NCBI GenBank assembly: GCA_943367755.1
Contig: CALRKB020000004.1
Location: 99,894 to 163,893, forward strand
Length of the DNA: 64,000 nt
Origin: PCC-6802 sp943367755
GTDB lineage: Bacteria > Cyanobacteriota > Cyanobacteriia > Pseudanabaenales > Pseudanabaenaceae
Direction of reading: 5' to 3'
Under the pieces are notes generated by a model. That model worked only from the letters and a program-made list of their open reading frames with translations, was not told the DNA's origin and made no database searches. A program made the translations under genes and the position numbers. The stretch's first letter is position 1; each line of letters starts with the position of its first letter. Positions 17,773 to 25,595 of this stretch are shown here, piece by piece.

Positions 17773-18645
17773 CTACGGACATTTAGAGCTACTCAACGAA
17801 GAGTATTCACCATTAATCTGTTTCACTAGTTCGCTAGGTAGCTGCTTAGATTTACCTAAGGCTTTGCGATACTCTTTTTTGGCGGCTTCTACACCACTAC
17901 AACCCTTCATCCACAGAATTTGACCCTTCAAGTACTGTAGTTCGGGGTTTTCAGGTGCAGATGCAAGGGCTTTATCAATGGCATCAAGTGCTTCGGTGGG
18001 CTTTTTGGCATCGCGATAGCCTAAGGCAATCCCGCGATATTTCAGATAGTCTGGTGCAGAATTACGCAGGCTGGATAAGGCTTTTTCCAAGTCCGAAGGA
18101 AAAACCGAAGCAATCAGCATGTCCATATAACCCTTAATCAGATTGAGTTCCGGATCGTTGGGGTTAATATCCTGCGCTTCATCAATTTCTTTGAGTAACT
18201 TATCCACTAGTCCCAGGGCAGAAGGTGCGCCACTGACTACGCCTTGGGAAGACACGATATAGCCTGCTTCCAGTAAGTAACTAACTCCCATATAGAGATG
18301 GCCGCGCATCTTGTCAGTACCCAGCAATTTTTGGGCAGCAGCGCGAGTTTTATTCGTGTAAATCTGCATACTTGCCAGGTCTTTTTCGATATAAGCCATC
18401 GATGCTCTCATCCCTTGGGCAAGCGGGTCGTCATACTCACTGCGCAAAGCTTTATTAAGTTGCTTTGATGCGGCGGGATAGTCACCTTGCTTAAACATGA
18501 GTTCAAAGGCGGCTTGGGTATCAGCGCCAATTGGTTTGGGGTTTTGAGTACGAAAAGGATCGCCGGCGAATGCGGGTAAGGAGATCGCACCTGCTAGCAC
18601 GGTAATAACCAAATGAGCTGAGACTTTTGACAAAAATCGCTTCAT
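17773..18645 (-). CDS. Exported TPR-like repeat protein
   Basis: This 290-aa protein has a clear Sec signal peptide (positive KRFLSK, hydrophobic core HLVITVLAGAISL, cleavage near AFAG at about residue 27), so it should be periplasmic or lumenal. The mature part is helical with TPR-like units: AAFELMFKQGDYPAASKQL (about 42-60), a second block around 75-100, and two C-terminal TPRs (about 205-265) including ALDAIDKALASAPENPELQYLKG. A strong ribosome site (AAGGA about 6 bp upstream) supports the ATG at 18645. Such proteins scaffold complexes; the partner is unknown. It stands alone and is divergent from the ABC ATPase gene. Confidence 0.8.
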   Translation of the reverse strand: MKRFLSKVSAHLVITVLAGAISLPAFAGDPFRTQNPKPIGADTQAAFELMFKQGDYPAASKQLNKALRSEYDDPLAQGMRASMAYIEKDLASMQIYTNKTRAAAQKLLGTDKMRGHLYMGVSYLLEAGYIVSSQGVVSGAPSALGLVDKLLKEIDEAQDINPNDPELNLIKGYMDMLIASVFPSDLEKALSSLRNSAPDYLKYRGIALGYRDAKKPTEALDAIDKALASAPENPELQYLKGQILWMKGCSGVEAAKKEYRKALGKSKQLPSELVKQINGEYSSLSSSKCP

Positions 18646-18806
18646 ACAATTTCCTTCTTAATACAATTTCCCTTAAAGCACCATGCCTATAGATAAATGC
18701 CTATAGATATCTGTGAGTAGTGTTAGGCTGACATAGGTTTAGTTTCACAAATTGAGCCCGCTGATCGCAAGACGCAGCCTATCTGCACCAGTTCCATAAC
18801 TTTATT

Positions 18807-19445
18807 ATGCTATCGATCCAAAATTTGATTTACCACCCTCCTGCCACCCCTGAACCGATCTTAAAAGGAATTTCTTTAGAACTGGCACCACAGGAGTTGG
18901 GGCTCGTAGTTGGACCAAGTGGCTCAGGTAAAAGCACTCTATTAGAAATTTTAGCTGGTTTTGTCGAGTGGCATAGTGGTGCAGTTTACTGGCGCAACCA
19001 AGATCTCACCCCCGATCACCTCCAACAGCTATGTGGGTTGGTGTTTCAGTTTCCAGAGCGGCATTTTTGCGGCAATACAGTCTTAGAAGAGTTGCGGCTC
19101 GGACATATCGATCTAGACGGCGATCGCCTGGATGCGTCGCTGCAAGCTGTGGGTTTAGGACAGATTCCGCTGAATGCCTCTCCTAATTCACTTAGTGGTG
19201 GTCAGCAGCGCCGCCTGGCTCTGGCGGTTCAGCTAATTCGGCAACCAGGATTACTGCTACTAGATGAACCAACCGCTGGCTTAGATTGGTCGATGCGACG
19301 ACAGCTACTGAAATTACTGGCAAACCTGAAGAAAGATTGGACATTATTAGTAGTTAGCCACGAACCTGAGGAACTCAAGTCAATTGCCGATCGCAGTTGG
19401 CAGATATCACATGGTAGGTTAACCCCTTTGGTTGGTAATTCTTAG
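18807..19445 (+). CDS. ABC transporter ATPase, ECF/CbiO-like
   Basis: This 212-aa ATPase is complete: Walker A GPSGSGKST (about 37-45), Q-loop in VFQFPERHF (about 78-86), signature LSGGQQRRLALA (about 133-144), Walker B LLLLDEPTAGLD and the switch His in VVSHEPEEL. The QFPE sequence after the Q-loop is characteristic of energy-coupling-factor A-components (CbiO/EcfA). No permease or S-component is adjacent, so the transporter must be assembled from elsewhere. The transported micronutrient is unknown. The gene is about 60 bp upstream of the YbjN-like gene. Confidence 0.87.
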   Translation: MLSIQNLIYHPPATPEPILKGISLELAPQELGLVVGPSGSGKSTLLEILAGFVEWHSGAVYWRNQDLTPDHLQQLCGLVFQFPERHFCGNTVLEELRLGHIDLDGDRLDASLQAVGLGQIPLNASPNSLSGGQQRRLALAVQLIRQPGLLLLDEPTAGLDWSMRRQLLKLLANLKKDWTLLVVSHEPEELKSIADRSWQISHGRLTPLVGNS

Positions 19446-19503
19446 ATAGGCAAAGTGCTATGTCTGGTATAGAGTAAATCTAGACCTTTAAAATGAATTT
19501 CCT

Positions 19504-19965
19504 ATGCCATCCAGCACTGAAACCACAATAATAGGTACGGGCGAAATGATTGATTCAGCCAATATTTTCAACCACGCTGAAACAATTCAAACCGTTATTT
19601 CCTCAATGGATCCCGACAAAACGGCTGTAGTTAACCAGCCAGGCGATACATGGAAATTCCAGTATGGTACCGTCGAGGTGATTGTGAATATTACGGGTGA
19701 GGGATCTTCAGACATATTTACGGTGTTGGCAACTGTCCTCTCGTATCCTGTCAAAGATGAAGCCAAATTGATGAAGTTGCTGTTAGAGAAGAATGCCGCA
19801 GAGACATTTGAAGCTAGATATGCCATTCAGGGCGATCGTGTGATTGTGATAGCGGCACGTTCGGTGGAAGATCTCTCGCCTAAGGAAATTGCCCGAACTA
19901 TTGGCATCGTTGCCGCGATCGCCGATGAAAATGATGAACTCCTGAAGGCAGAATTTGGTGCATAG
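19504..19965 (+). CDS. YbjN-like sensory-transduction-fold protein
   Basis: This 153-aa soluble acidic protein has the alternating alpha/beta pattern of the YbjN superfamily (T3SS-chaperone-like fold), with TWKFQYGTVEVIVNI (about 48-62), the DIFTVLATVLSYPVKDEAKLMKLLLEKN stretch broken over two strands and a helix, and a C-terminal helix SPKEIARTIGIVAAIADEND. Family members are implicated in stress responses and may act as chaperone-like adaptors; function here is unknown. It lies in a plus-strand run between the ABC ATPase and the lipoate transferase gene. Confidence 0.7.
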   Translation: MPSSTETTIIGTGEMIDSANIFNHAETIQTVISSMDPDKTAVVNQPGDTWKFQYGTVEVIVNITGEGSSDIFTVLATVLSYPVKDEAKLMKLLLEKNAAETFEARYAIQGDRVIVIAARSVEDLSPKEIARTIGIVAAIADENDELLKAEFGA

Positions 19966-19989
19966 AAGTGGCTTTAGCTACTTTACCTA

Positions 19990-20763
19990 ATGTCAAGCAT
20001 TTGGCGACTGCTGCCGCAGATTGAGGCATCTGGTGCAGAACAGATGGCGTTAGATAATTGGTTGCTAGACCAACATTGCCAAAGCGATCGAGCTTACTCC
20101 TTATTAAGGTTTTATCTCTGGTCGCCAGCCGCTATTTCCCTGGGCTATCACCAGAGAGAAATTCCTGATCGCTGGCACGATTTAGCGATCTCGCAGGGTT
20201 TAGATCTAGTCCGTCGACCTAGTGGTGGGCGAGCGGTATTGCATAAGGGCGATCTCACCTATGCCGTAATTACTAGCAGCCATACCAATCGCCGCGAAAC
20301 CTACGAATACATCTGCGAATTTTTGATCCAGGGATTCGCAAGTTTGGGCATCCAACTGCAATACGGTAAAGCGGGCAGATCGTATATACATAATCCCAAT
20401 TGTTTTGCCACAGCTACCAGTGCCGATCTAGTTATATCTAATGGCCGTAAACTGATTGGTAGCGCCCAGCTATATCGACATAATTCCGTGCTGCAACATG
20501 GCTCGATCTCGATCCAGCCAGACTATGATTTACTCCAACAAATATTTGGTATTGAAACACCAGTTGTGGGCTTAGCAGAGTTACTAAATCCTCTGAATCC
20601 TATAAATCCTGAGGCGATCGCGACTGATAATACTGATAATCACGATCTCGACGAAGACAAGTTAATCGATCGGGCGATCGCTGCCCTGACCCATGCGGCA
20701 GAACAGCACTTTGGCACTCAGTTTGGGGATTTCCCCCTAGATACCTTACCCAAATTGTTATAG
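19990..20763 (+). CDS. Lipoate/octanoate protein transferase family (LipM/LplA-like)
   Basis: This 257-aa enzyme belongs to the biotin/lipoate A/B ligase family. Seen: RRPSGGRAVLHKGDLTYAVI (about residues 76-95), the binding-loop motif, and GRKLIGSAQ with the conserved Lys (about 156-164). It also has NPNCFATATSADLV (about 135-148); a Cys at this point is the catalytic nucleophile of LipM-type octanoyltransferases, so transfer of octanoyl from ACP rather than ATP-dependent ligation is plausible. It acts in cytoplasmic lipoylation of 2-oxoacid dehydrogenase E2 or GcvH. It starts 24 bp after the YbjN-like gene. Exact activity remains open. Confidence 0.82.
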   Translation: MSSIWRLLPQIEASGAEQMALDNWLLDQHCQSDRAYSLLRFYLWSPAAISLGYHQREIPDRWHDLAISQGLDLVRRPSGGRAVLHKGDLTYAVITSSHTNRRETYEYICEFLIQGFASLGIQLQYGKAGRSYIHNPNCFATATSADLVISNGRKLIGSAQLYRHNSVLQHGSISIQPDYDLLQQIFGIETPVVGLAELLNPLNPINPEAIATDNTDNHDLDEDKLIDRAIAALTHAAEQHFGTQFGDFPLDTLPKLL

Positions 20764-20807
20764 ATAGCGGTTTTTACGCAGAAGTAGCAAAGTTAAAATA
20801 GCTTTAT

Positions 20808-21545
20808 ATGTTTGAACCTCTATCTCAATCTTTACAACTGGGGCTGTACCGACTCGAACAGTGGTCGGATGTATTGGTGAGCGCCCAGCTAGCTCATCTG
20901 TCTCCTTTTAGCATTGGCTTTATGTTTCTGGCTGGACTGGCAACTAGCTTGTCACCCTGTACGCTGTCAATGCTGCCTTTGACCATCGGTTACATCGGTG
21001 GCTTTGAGTCGAAAAGTAGTTTGACTGCCGCAACGCAGTCGGCCTGGTTTGCGCTGGGTTGCGCTACTACGCTCACGGGGCTGGGGCTAGCCGCTGCCCT
21101 ACTAGGCAAAATCTACGGTCAGGTGGGTTGGGGGTGGTCAATTCTGATGGGTGTGGTGGCGATCGCCATGGGACTGCAATTGTTGGAAATCTTACCTATG
21201 CAGCTACCCAACTGGGGAAACATCGAGATTTCACGGCAACTCCCTAATGCCTTGAGATCCTATTTAGTAGGGCTGACATTTGGCTTGGTGGCTTCCCCCT
21301 GTAGTACGCCTGTGCTGGTAACACTACTTACTTGGGTAAGTACAACTGGGAGTATTGCGATCGGCGCAGGATTTCTGCTCGCCTATGCGATCGGCTCAAT
21401 TTTACCGTTGGTATTGGCCGGTACATTTACCGGTGCATTAAAACAGATCGTGGCCATGCGGACGTGGTCGGGCTGGCTGACACGAGTAAGCGGGATTATT
21501 TTGATTGGCTTTGGCACAATCTCTATCCTTAGTCGTATCGCCTGA
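20808..21545 (+). CDS. ccdA: Thiol-transfer membrane protein for cytochrome c biogenesis
   Basis: This 245-aa protein has six hydrophobic segments and the two CcdA cysteine motifs, SPCTLSMLP (about residue 47) and ASPCSTPVL (about 164), which sit in membrane helices 1 and 4 and carry electrons across the membrane. In cyanobacteria CcdA supplies reductant to CcsX-type thioredoxins in the System II c-type cytochrome pathway, in thylakoid and plasma membrane. The 3' end overlaps the convergent 109-aa gene by 17 bp. Confidence 0.92.
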   Translation: MFEPLSQSLQLGLYRLEQWSDVLVSAQLAHLSPFSIGFMFLAGLATSLSPCTLSMLPLTIGYIGGFESKSSLTAATQSAWFALGCATTLTGLGLAAALLGKIYGQVGWGWSILMGVVAIAMGLQLLEILPMQLPNWGNIEISRQLPNALRSYLVGLTFGLVASPCSTPVLVTLLTWVSTTGSIAIGAGFLLAYAIGSILPLVLAGTFTGALKQIVAMRTWSGWLTRVSGIILIGFGTISILSRIA

Positions 21546-21858
21546 ACTCTTTAAGTCTGGCGAAAGCGAGGGGAGGATTCTCTGCCAAAGTCTCTTCAGC
21601 AATCTGTTCGTACATTTGTTCGTACATCTGCTCGTACTGTTCTACCTGAACAGCAGCATTTACCTGGGCAGGCAGACTATTAGCAATTTCTGTAGGCGAC
21701 TCCCAGTCACGGTTAAAGGCTGGAGTAGCAAGCGTACAGGCCGACCAAGTTGCTTCCACAGAAGCTTGTAGTTTCTGGCAGTTCCCCCCTCTCCTACCAA
21801 TAGGATCGTAGTGCCTACAAAAACGACAAGTTAAATCTGAATTTGTTAAGAAATCCAT
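21529..21858 (-). CDS. Conserved cyanobacterial Cys-motif protein
   Basis: This 109-aa protein carries an N-terminal four-cysteine pattern: CRFCRHYDPIGRRGGNCQKL (residues 11-30) and WSACTLATPAF (about 38-48), a likely small metal-binding knuckle. I recall similar short proteins in other cyanobacteria but no functional name. The C-terminal half contains a tandem repeat EQYEQMYEQMYEQ encoded by a 12-bp repeat (about 21600-21640). No membrane segment. It overlaps the 3' end of ccdA convergently by 17 bp. Zinc or iron binding is inferred from cysteine spacing only. Confidence 0.7.
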   Translation of the reverse strand: MDFLTNSDLTCRFCRHYDPIGRRGGNCQKLQASVEATWSACTLATPAFNRDWESPTEIANSLPAQVNAAVQVEQYEQMYEQMYEQIAEETLAENPPLAFARLKEFRRYD

Positions 21859-22176
21859 TTATTACGATGTGTTTTAAAGTAACCCGCAATTTATATGTCC
21901 ACAATTATGCAGCAAGGGTTTAAGGGATCGATGTGACTGGGATCGTTCCTAGAAGTGATTTACAGCGATCCCGAAGAAGAAATTAACTTAATAATGTCTT
22001 CAAAAGTTGACAAATACCCAGGTAAACGTCAACTTTGATGTACTAGACTCTATGGATCGCTGGCAGGAAGGTACTGCTGTTTAAGCCACCTTAGTTAAGT
22101 CCTTGCTGTCAGTTTTCAAAATGTCCCCCCACTCAAGTTTTTATTATTCCCATTCAGTACAGATAAATAACCACCT
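21859..22176. other. Intergenic region upstream of aspA with an inverted repeat
   Basis: No gene is seen in these 318 bp between the divergent Cys-motif gene and aspA. The only clear structure is an inverted repeat AAAGTTGAC (about 22003-22011) / GTCAACTTT (about 22028-22036) with a 16-bp spacer, about 140 bp before the aspA start. Its size suits a regulator site, but the binding protein is unknown. Confidence 0.5.
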
Positions 22177-23574
22177 ATGAACCAACATAGAATAGAGCAC
22201 GATTCTATGGGAGAGATGCCAATCCCTGAGGCTGCTTATTACGGTATCCAAACTGCTAGAGCGATCGCCAACTTTGGGATTAGTGGCATCAAACCTCTAC
22301 CCGTATATGTTGATGCTTGTCTACTAATTAAACAGGCCACTGCTTTAGTTAATACTGAACTAGGATGCATTCCTAGAGATGCAGGTGAAGCGATCGCCAC
22401 TGCCTGCGATGAAATTTTGCACGGGGCTTTAAGGGATCAGTTCGTCGTGGACATTTACCAAGCAGGTGCAGGGACCTCGCACCACATGAATGTGAATGAA
22501 GTCTTGGCCAATCGCGCTCTGGAAATTGTCGGCGATATGAAAGGCAACTATGCCCGCCTGAGTCCCAACGATATCGTCAACTACGGGCAATCTACCAACG
22601 ATGTGATCCCGACGGCAATTCGGATTGGGGCATTGATCGCACTAGAACGCTTTCTGTATCCTGCCCTCTCGAATCTTAATGCCGTGCTTGCTCAAAAAGC
22701 TCAAGAGTTCAAAGATGTGATTAAGTCCGGTCGTACCCACTTGCAGGATGCCGTACCTGTGCGACTAGGCGATGAGTTTGGTGCCTATGCCCAAATTATT
22801 ACCGACCATACACGGAGAATTCGTCAAGCCTCCGACGATCTCAAACTGTTGGGCTTGGGTGGTAGTGCATCTGGTACAGGATTGAATACGCATCCTCAAT
22901 ATTGCGATCGCGTTGCGAGAGTACTGAGTGAGTTAACTAAATTTGAACTTCAGCCTGCACCCCATCTGATGGCAGCAATGCAAAGTATGGCTCCATTTGT
23001 ACATGTATCCGGGGCTTTGCGCAACTTGGCGCAGGACAGCAATAAGATCGCTAACGATCTGCGTCTGCTTGACTCTGGCCCCAAAACTGGACTCAAAGAA
23101 ATTCAACTGCCACCCGTACAGCCTGGATCTTCAATTATGCCAGGCAAATATAACCCTGTGATTGCTGAGATGACCAACATGGTCTGTTTTCAGGTGATGG
23201 GTCTGGATGCCAGCATCGCGATGGCGGCTCAGGCGGGTCAGTTGGAGCTAAATGTGATGATGCCGCTGATTGCCTATAACTTGCTGCACAGTATTGAGAT
23301 TTTGGGTAATGCGCTGAATAGTCTGGCTCAGAAATGCATCGGAGGAATTACAGTAATGAGCGATCGCTGCCTTGCCTATGCTGAGGGTAGTTTATCGCTG
23401 GTTACGGCCTTGAATACGTACATTGGCTATCTCAATAGTGCGGATATTGCTAAAGAGTCTTTAGCGACGGGCAAATCTCTACGCCAGATAGTGCTGGAAA
23501 AGGGACTAATGTCGGAGGCACAACTGTCAGAGGTGCTCGATCTGGAGCAGATGAGCCGCATGAATCACAAGTGA
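22177..23574 (+). CDS. aspA: Aspartate ammonia-lyase
   Basis: This 465-aa protein is a fumarase/aspartase-superfamily lyase that would convert aspartate to fumarate and ammonia. Seen: N-terminal HDSMGEMPIPEAAYYGIQTARA (residues 8-29 region), AGAGTSHHMNVNEV, GQSTNDVIPTAIR, GRTHLQDAVP and the superfamily signature GSSIMPGKYNP with the catalytic loop Ser. The Tyr in GKYNP and YYGIQT favour aspartase over fumarase, but the two are hard to separate by eye. Length is normal. The gene is monocistronic or leads into the Uma2 gene 69 bp downstream. Confidence 0.88.
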   Translation: MNQHRIEHDSMGEMPIPEAAYYGIQTARAIANFGISGIKPLPVYVDACLLIKQATALVNTELGCIPRDAGEAIATACDEILHGALRDQFVVDIYQAGAGTSHHMNVNEVLANRALEIVGDMKGNYARLSPNDIVNYGQSTNDVIPTAIRIGALIALERFLYPALSNLNAVLAQKAQEFKDVIKSGRTHLQDAVPVRLGDEFGAYAQIITDHTRRIRQASDDLKLLGLGGSASGTGLNTHPQYCDRVARVLSELTKFELQPAPHLMAAMQSMAPFVHVSGALRNLAQDSNKIANDLRLLDSGPKTGLKEIQLPPVQPGSSIMPGKYNPVIAEMTNMVCFQVMGLDASIAMAAQAGQLELNVMMPLIAYNLLHSIEILGNALNSLAQKCIGGITVMSDRCLAYAEGSLSLVTALNTYIGYLNSADIAKESLATGKSLRQIVLEKGLMSEAQLSEVLDLEQMSRMNHK

Positions 23575-23643
23575 AAATGCTCGTAGAGATAGCTGAGGTG
23601 GAGTACGTTACCATATAAACAAGCTTGATACCTGCTCTGTAAT

Positions 23644-24432
23644 ATGTTTCAGACTGACCCACCGCGATCGCCCAAAGACGTACTACCAACAATGTACGAT
23701 CTTCCAAGTGAACTGATTGAGGATGCAGGATTGCCTGATCAATATCATCTCTGGCAAGCTGAGTTGTTAGAGCAAACTTTCACCCCCCCTAATTTCCCGA
23801 CAGATCGGGTTTTAGTTGCCAGTGACCTGAATCTTTATTACGATCCTCGTCATCCCATGTGGTTCAAGCGTCCTGATTGGTTTGCTGTATTAGATGTGGA
23901 TAGATTGTACGAACAAAGGGATTCGCGCTTAAGTTATGTGGTATGGCAGGAAGGTGTCGATCCATTCATTGCGATCGAATTGCTTTCTCCAAGTACAGAG
24001 AAAGAAGATTTAGGGCAGAGCTTGCGAGAAGTCAACCAACCGCCAACTAAGTGGGAGGTATACGAGCAGATCTTACGCATTCCTTATTATGTCGTTTTCA
24101 ACCGCTACACAAATGAACTAAGGGTGTTTGAACTTGCCAAAAATCGCTATCGGGAAGCAATCTTATCAACAGAAAGAGTTTGGTTACCAGAGATCGAACT
24201 AGGCTTAGGACTATGGTCTGGCACATATCAAGATTTATCTCGACAGTGGTTGCGCTGGTTTGATGCGTCAGACAATTGGTTGCCTACACCAACTGAGCGA
24301 GAACAGCAACAAGTCGAAATGGAACGGCAGCGAGCAGAACAAGCAGAATTACTCTTGCAGCAAGAACGCCGGAGAAATGAGCAATTGGCCGCAAAATTGC
24401 GAGAAAATGGCATCGATTTAAATGGGATTTAG
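23644..24432 (+). CDS. Uma2-family (DUF820) PD-(D/E)XK nuclease-fold protein
   Basis: This 262-aa protein has the Uma2/DUF820 layout: SDLNLYYDP, KRPDWFAVLDV (catalytic Asp region, about 76-86), AIELLSPST with the metal-binding Glu (about 117-125), then KWEVYEQILRIPYYVVF. From about residue 215 it carries a Gln/Glu/Arg-rich coiled coil (REQQQVEMERQRAEQAELLL). The family is strongly expanded in cyanobacteria, and its biological role is unknown despite the nuclease fold. The expected Lys of the PD-(D/E)XK core is not obvious, so activity is uncertain. Confidence 0.88.
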   Translation: MFQTDPPRSPKDVLPTMYDLPSELIEDAGLPDQYHLWQAELLEQTFTPPNFPTDRVLVASDLNLYYDPRHPMWFKRPDWFAVLDVDRLYEQRDSRLSYVVWQEGVDPFIAIELLSPSTEKEDLGQSLREVNQPPTKWEVYEQILRIPYYVVFNRYTNELRVFELAKNRYREAILSTERVWLPEIELGLGLWSGTYQDLSRQWLRWFDASDNWLPTPTEREQQQVEMERQRAEQAELLLQQERRRNEQLAAKLRENGIDLNGI

Positions 24433-24484
24433 CCTACCCAAAACATCGATTCAGTAAATAAATGCTGTAGGATAGACAAAGACT

Positions 24485-24766
24485 ATGCAATACGTATTGA
24501 TTATTCATGAGGTTGAAGACTACGAGGCATGGAAGCAGATTTTTGATAATGCCTCTGATATCCGAAGAGAAGCAGGAGAGCGCGCATATCAGGTCTTTAA
24601 ATATGAAAACGATCCAAACAAAGTAGTGCATTTATCATCCTGGATATCGATAGATGCTGCTAAGCGTTTTTTCGAATCCCCTAAGCTCGTTAGAATACGC
24701 GCCGAAGCGGGAGTAAAGTCTCCTGATTTCATATATTTAGATCAAATAGAATCAGGTACGTTGTAG
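24485..24766 (+). CDS. Small ABM-like (dimeric alpha/beta barrel) protein
   Basis: This 93-aa protein resembles ABM/Dabb-fold proteins: a first strand MQYVLIIHEVEDYEAWKQIF, a central strand VFKYENDPNKVVHLSSW, a helix DAAKRFFESPKL and a final strand FIYLDQIES. Such small proteins dimerise as ferredoxin-like barrels and include monooxygenases and stress proteins; no active site is recognisable. A 66-bp copy of the 3' end lies next to ruvB at 12427-12492. It is downstream of the Uma2 gene by 52 bp. Confidence 0.75.
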   Translation: MQYVLIIHEVEDYEAWKQIFDNASDIRREAGERAYQVFKYENDPNKVVHLSSWISIDAAKRFFESPKLVRIRAEAGVKSPDFIYLDQIESGTL

Positions 24767-24862
24767 AATGCAGAGTTATGGGAAGTAGCGATAAATTTCT
24801 TTGCGATGCAGAATGCACTCAGAAATTACCGTATCTCCTTCCCAGAGAAAGCCTATACGATA

Positions 24863-25501
24863 CTACGTTCCTTCCAAATTGCGTAAATGTTCGCTGAGAT
24901 GGGTGCGATCGCCCATCACATGTAATAAAGGCCCATGCATTGCCATTTCTACTATGCTAACGGAAGCGACGGGCATACCAATGCGATCGCGAAAGCGCCC
25001 GATATCAATTCCCAGCAAAGTGCATAAAATAATCCGAATCGTAGCTTTATGAGAAACTATAAGTACGTTGCCAGTCCTGTATGTTTGCTCGATTTCTTCC
25101 AATACCCGCGAACCACGACGCTGGATACATACACCCGTCTCGCCACCCGTGGGAGAATACCAACCTGGTTCGGCTAACCAGCGAATGTAATCGTCATGAA
25201 AATCGCGATTCACCTGATCGGGTGACATACCTTCCCACTTACCGTAGGAAATTTCCTTCAAGCCATCTCGCAATTCCATTTCCATTCCTATGGCATTGCA
25301 TAAGGGAGTAGCTGTGGCGATCGCGCGTCGCATAGGACTGACAAATACAGCCGTCCAGGGCAAGGCTTTGTAAGCTGCCGCGAACGCTTCTGCCATCTGC
25401 ATCCCCTCGGTCGTCAGTTCGGGATCGAGATCGCCGCAATAGGCATTGGCATGGCTAAAATCTGTTTGCCCATGCCGCAGAAAATATAACTTTAGGCTCA
25501 T
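24863..25501 (-). CDS. Histidine phosphatase (phosphoglycerate-mutase-like)
   Basis: This 212-aa branch-1 histidine phosphatase has the catalytic FLRHGQTDFS (His10-11 region), PMRRAIATA with the second Arg, the acid in EISYGKWEGM and VSHKATIRI with the second His. Note SHKA where most relatives have SHG or AHG. Its shorter length and lack of the PGAM insertion suggest a phosphatase of the GpmB/CobC type rather than a true mutase. It is the last gene of the minus-strand carbohydrate block, 94 bp behind transaldolase, with a small hairpin in the gap. Substrate unknown. Confidence 0.87.
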   Translation of the reverse strand: MSLKLYFLRHGQTDFSHANAYCGDLDPELTTEGMQMAEAFAAAYKALPWTAVFVSPMRRAIATATPLCNAIGMEMELRDGLKEISYGKWEGMSPDQVNRDFHDDYIRWLAEPGWYSPTGGETGVCIQRRGSRVLEEIEQTYRTGNVLIVSHKATIRIILCTLLGIDIGRFRDRIGMPVASVSIVEMAMHGPLLHVMGDRTHLSEHLRNLEGT

Positions 25502-25542
25502 ATTAGGTGTAATTTCCAGCGATAGGGACAGGTTTAGATAAG

Positions 25543-25560
25543 GGTAAGAGGTTCCTTACC
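25543..25560. terminator. Hairpin between transaldolase and histidine-phosphatase genes
   Basis: GGTAAG (25543-25548) pairs with CTTACC (25555-25560) over a 6-base loop, in the 94-bp gap just downstream of the transaldolase stop. It may attenuate read-through from the gap1-gpmA-tal group. The stem is short and lacks a T-run. Confidence 0.3.
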
Positions 25561-25595
25561 AAAGTCTTTCGACAAGAACCTGGGCCTACAAAGAT

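Noticed and set aside
22177..23574. Fumarase (fumC) instead of aspartase
   Set aside because: The N-terminal YYGIQTARA and GKYNP features fit aspartase better, although the assignment by eye is not absolute.
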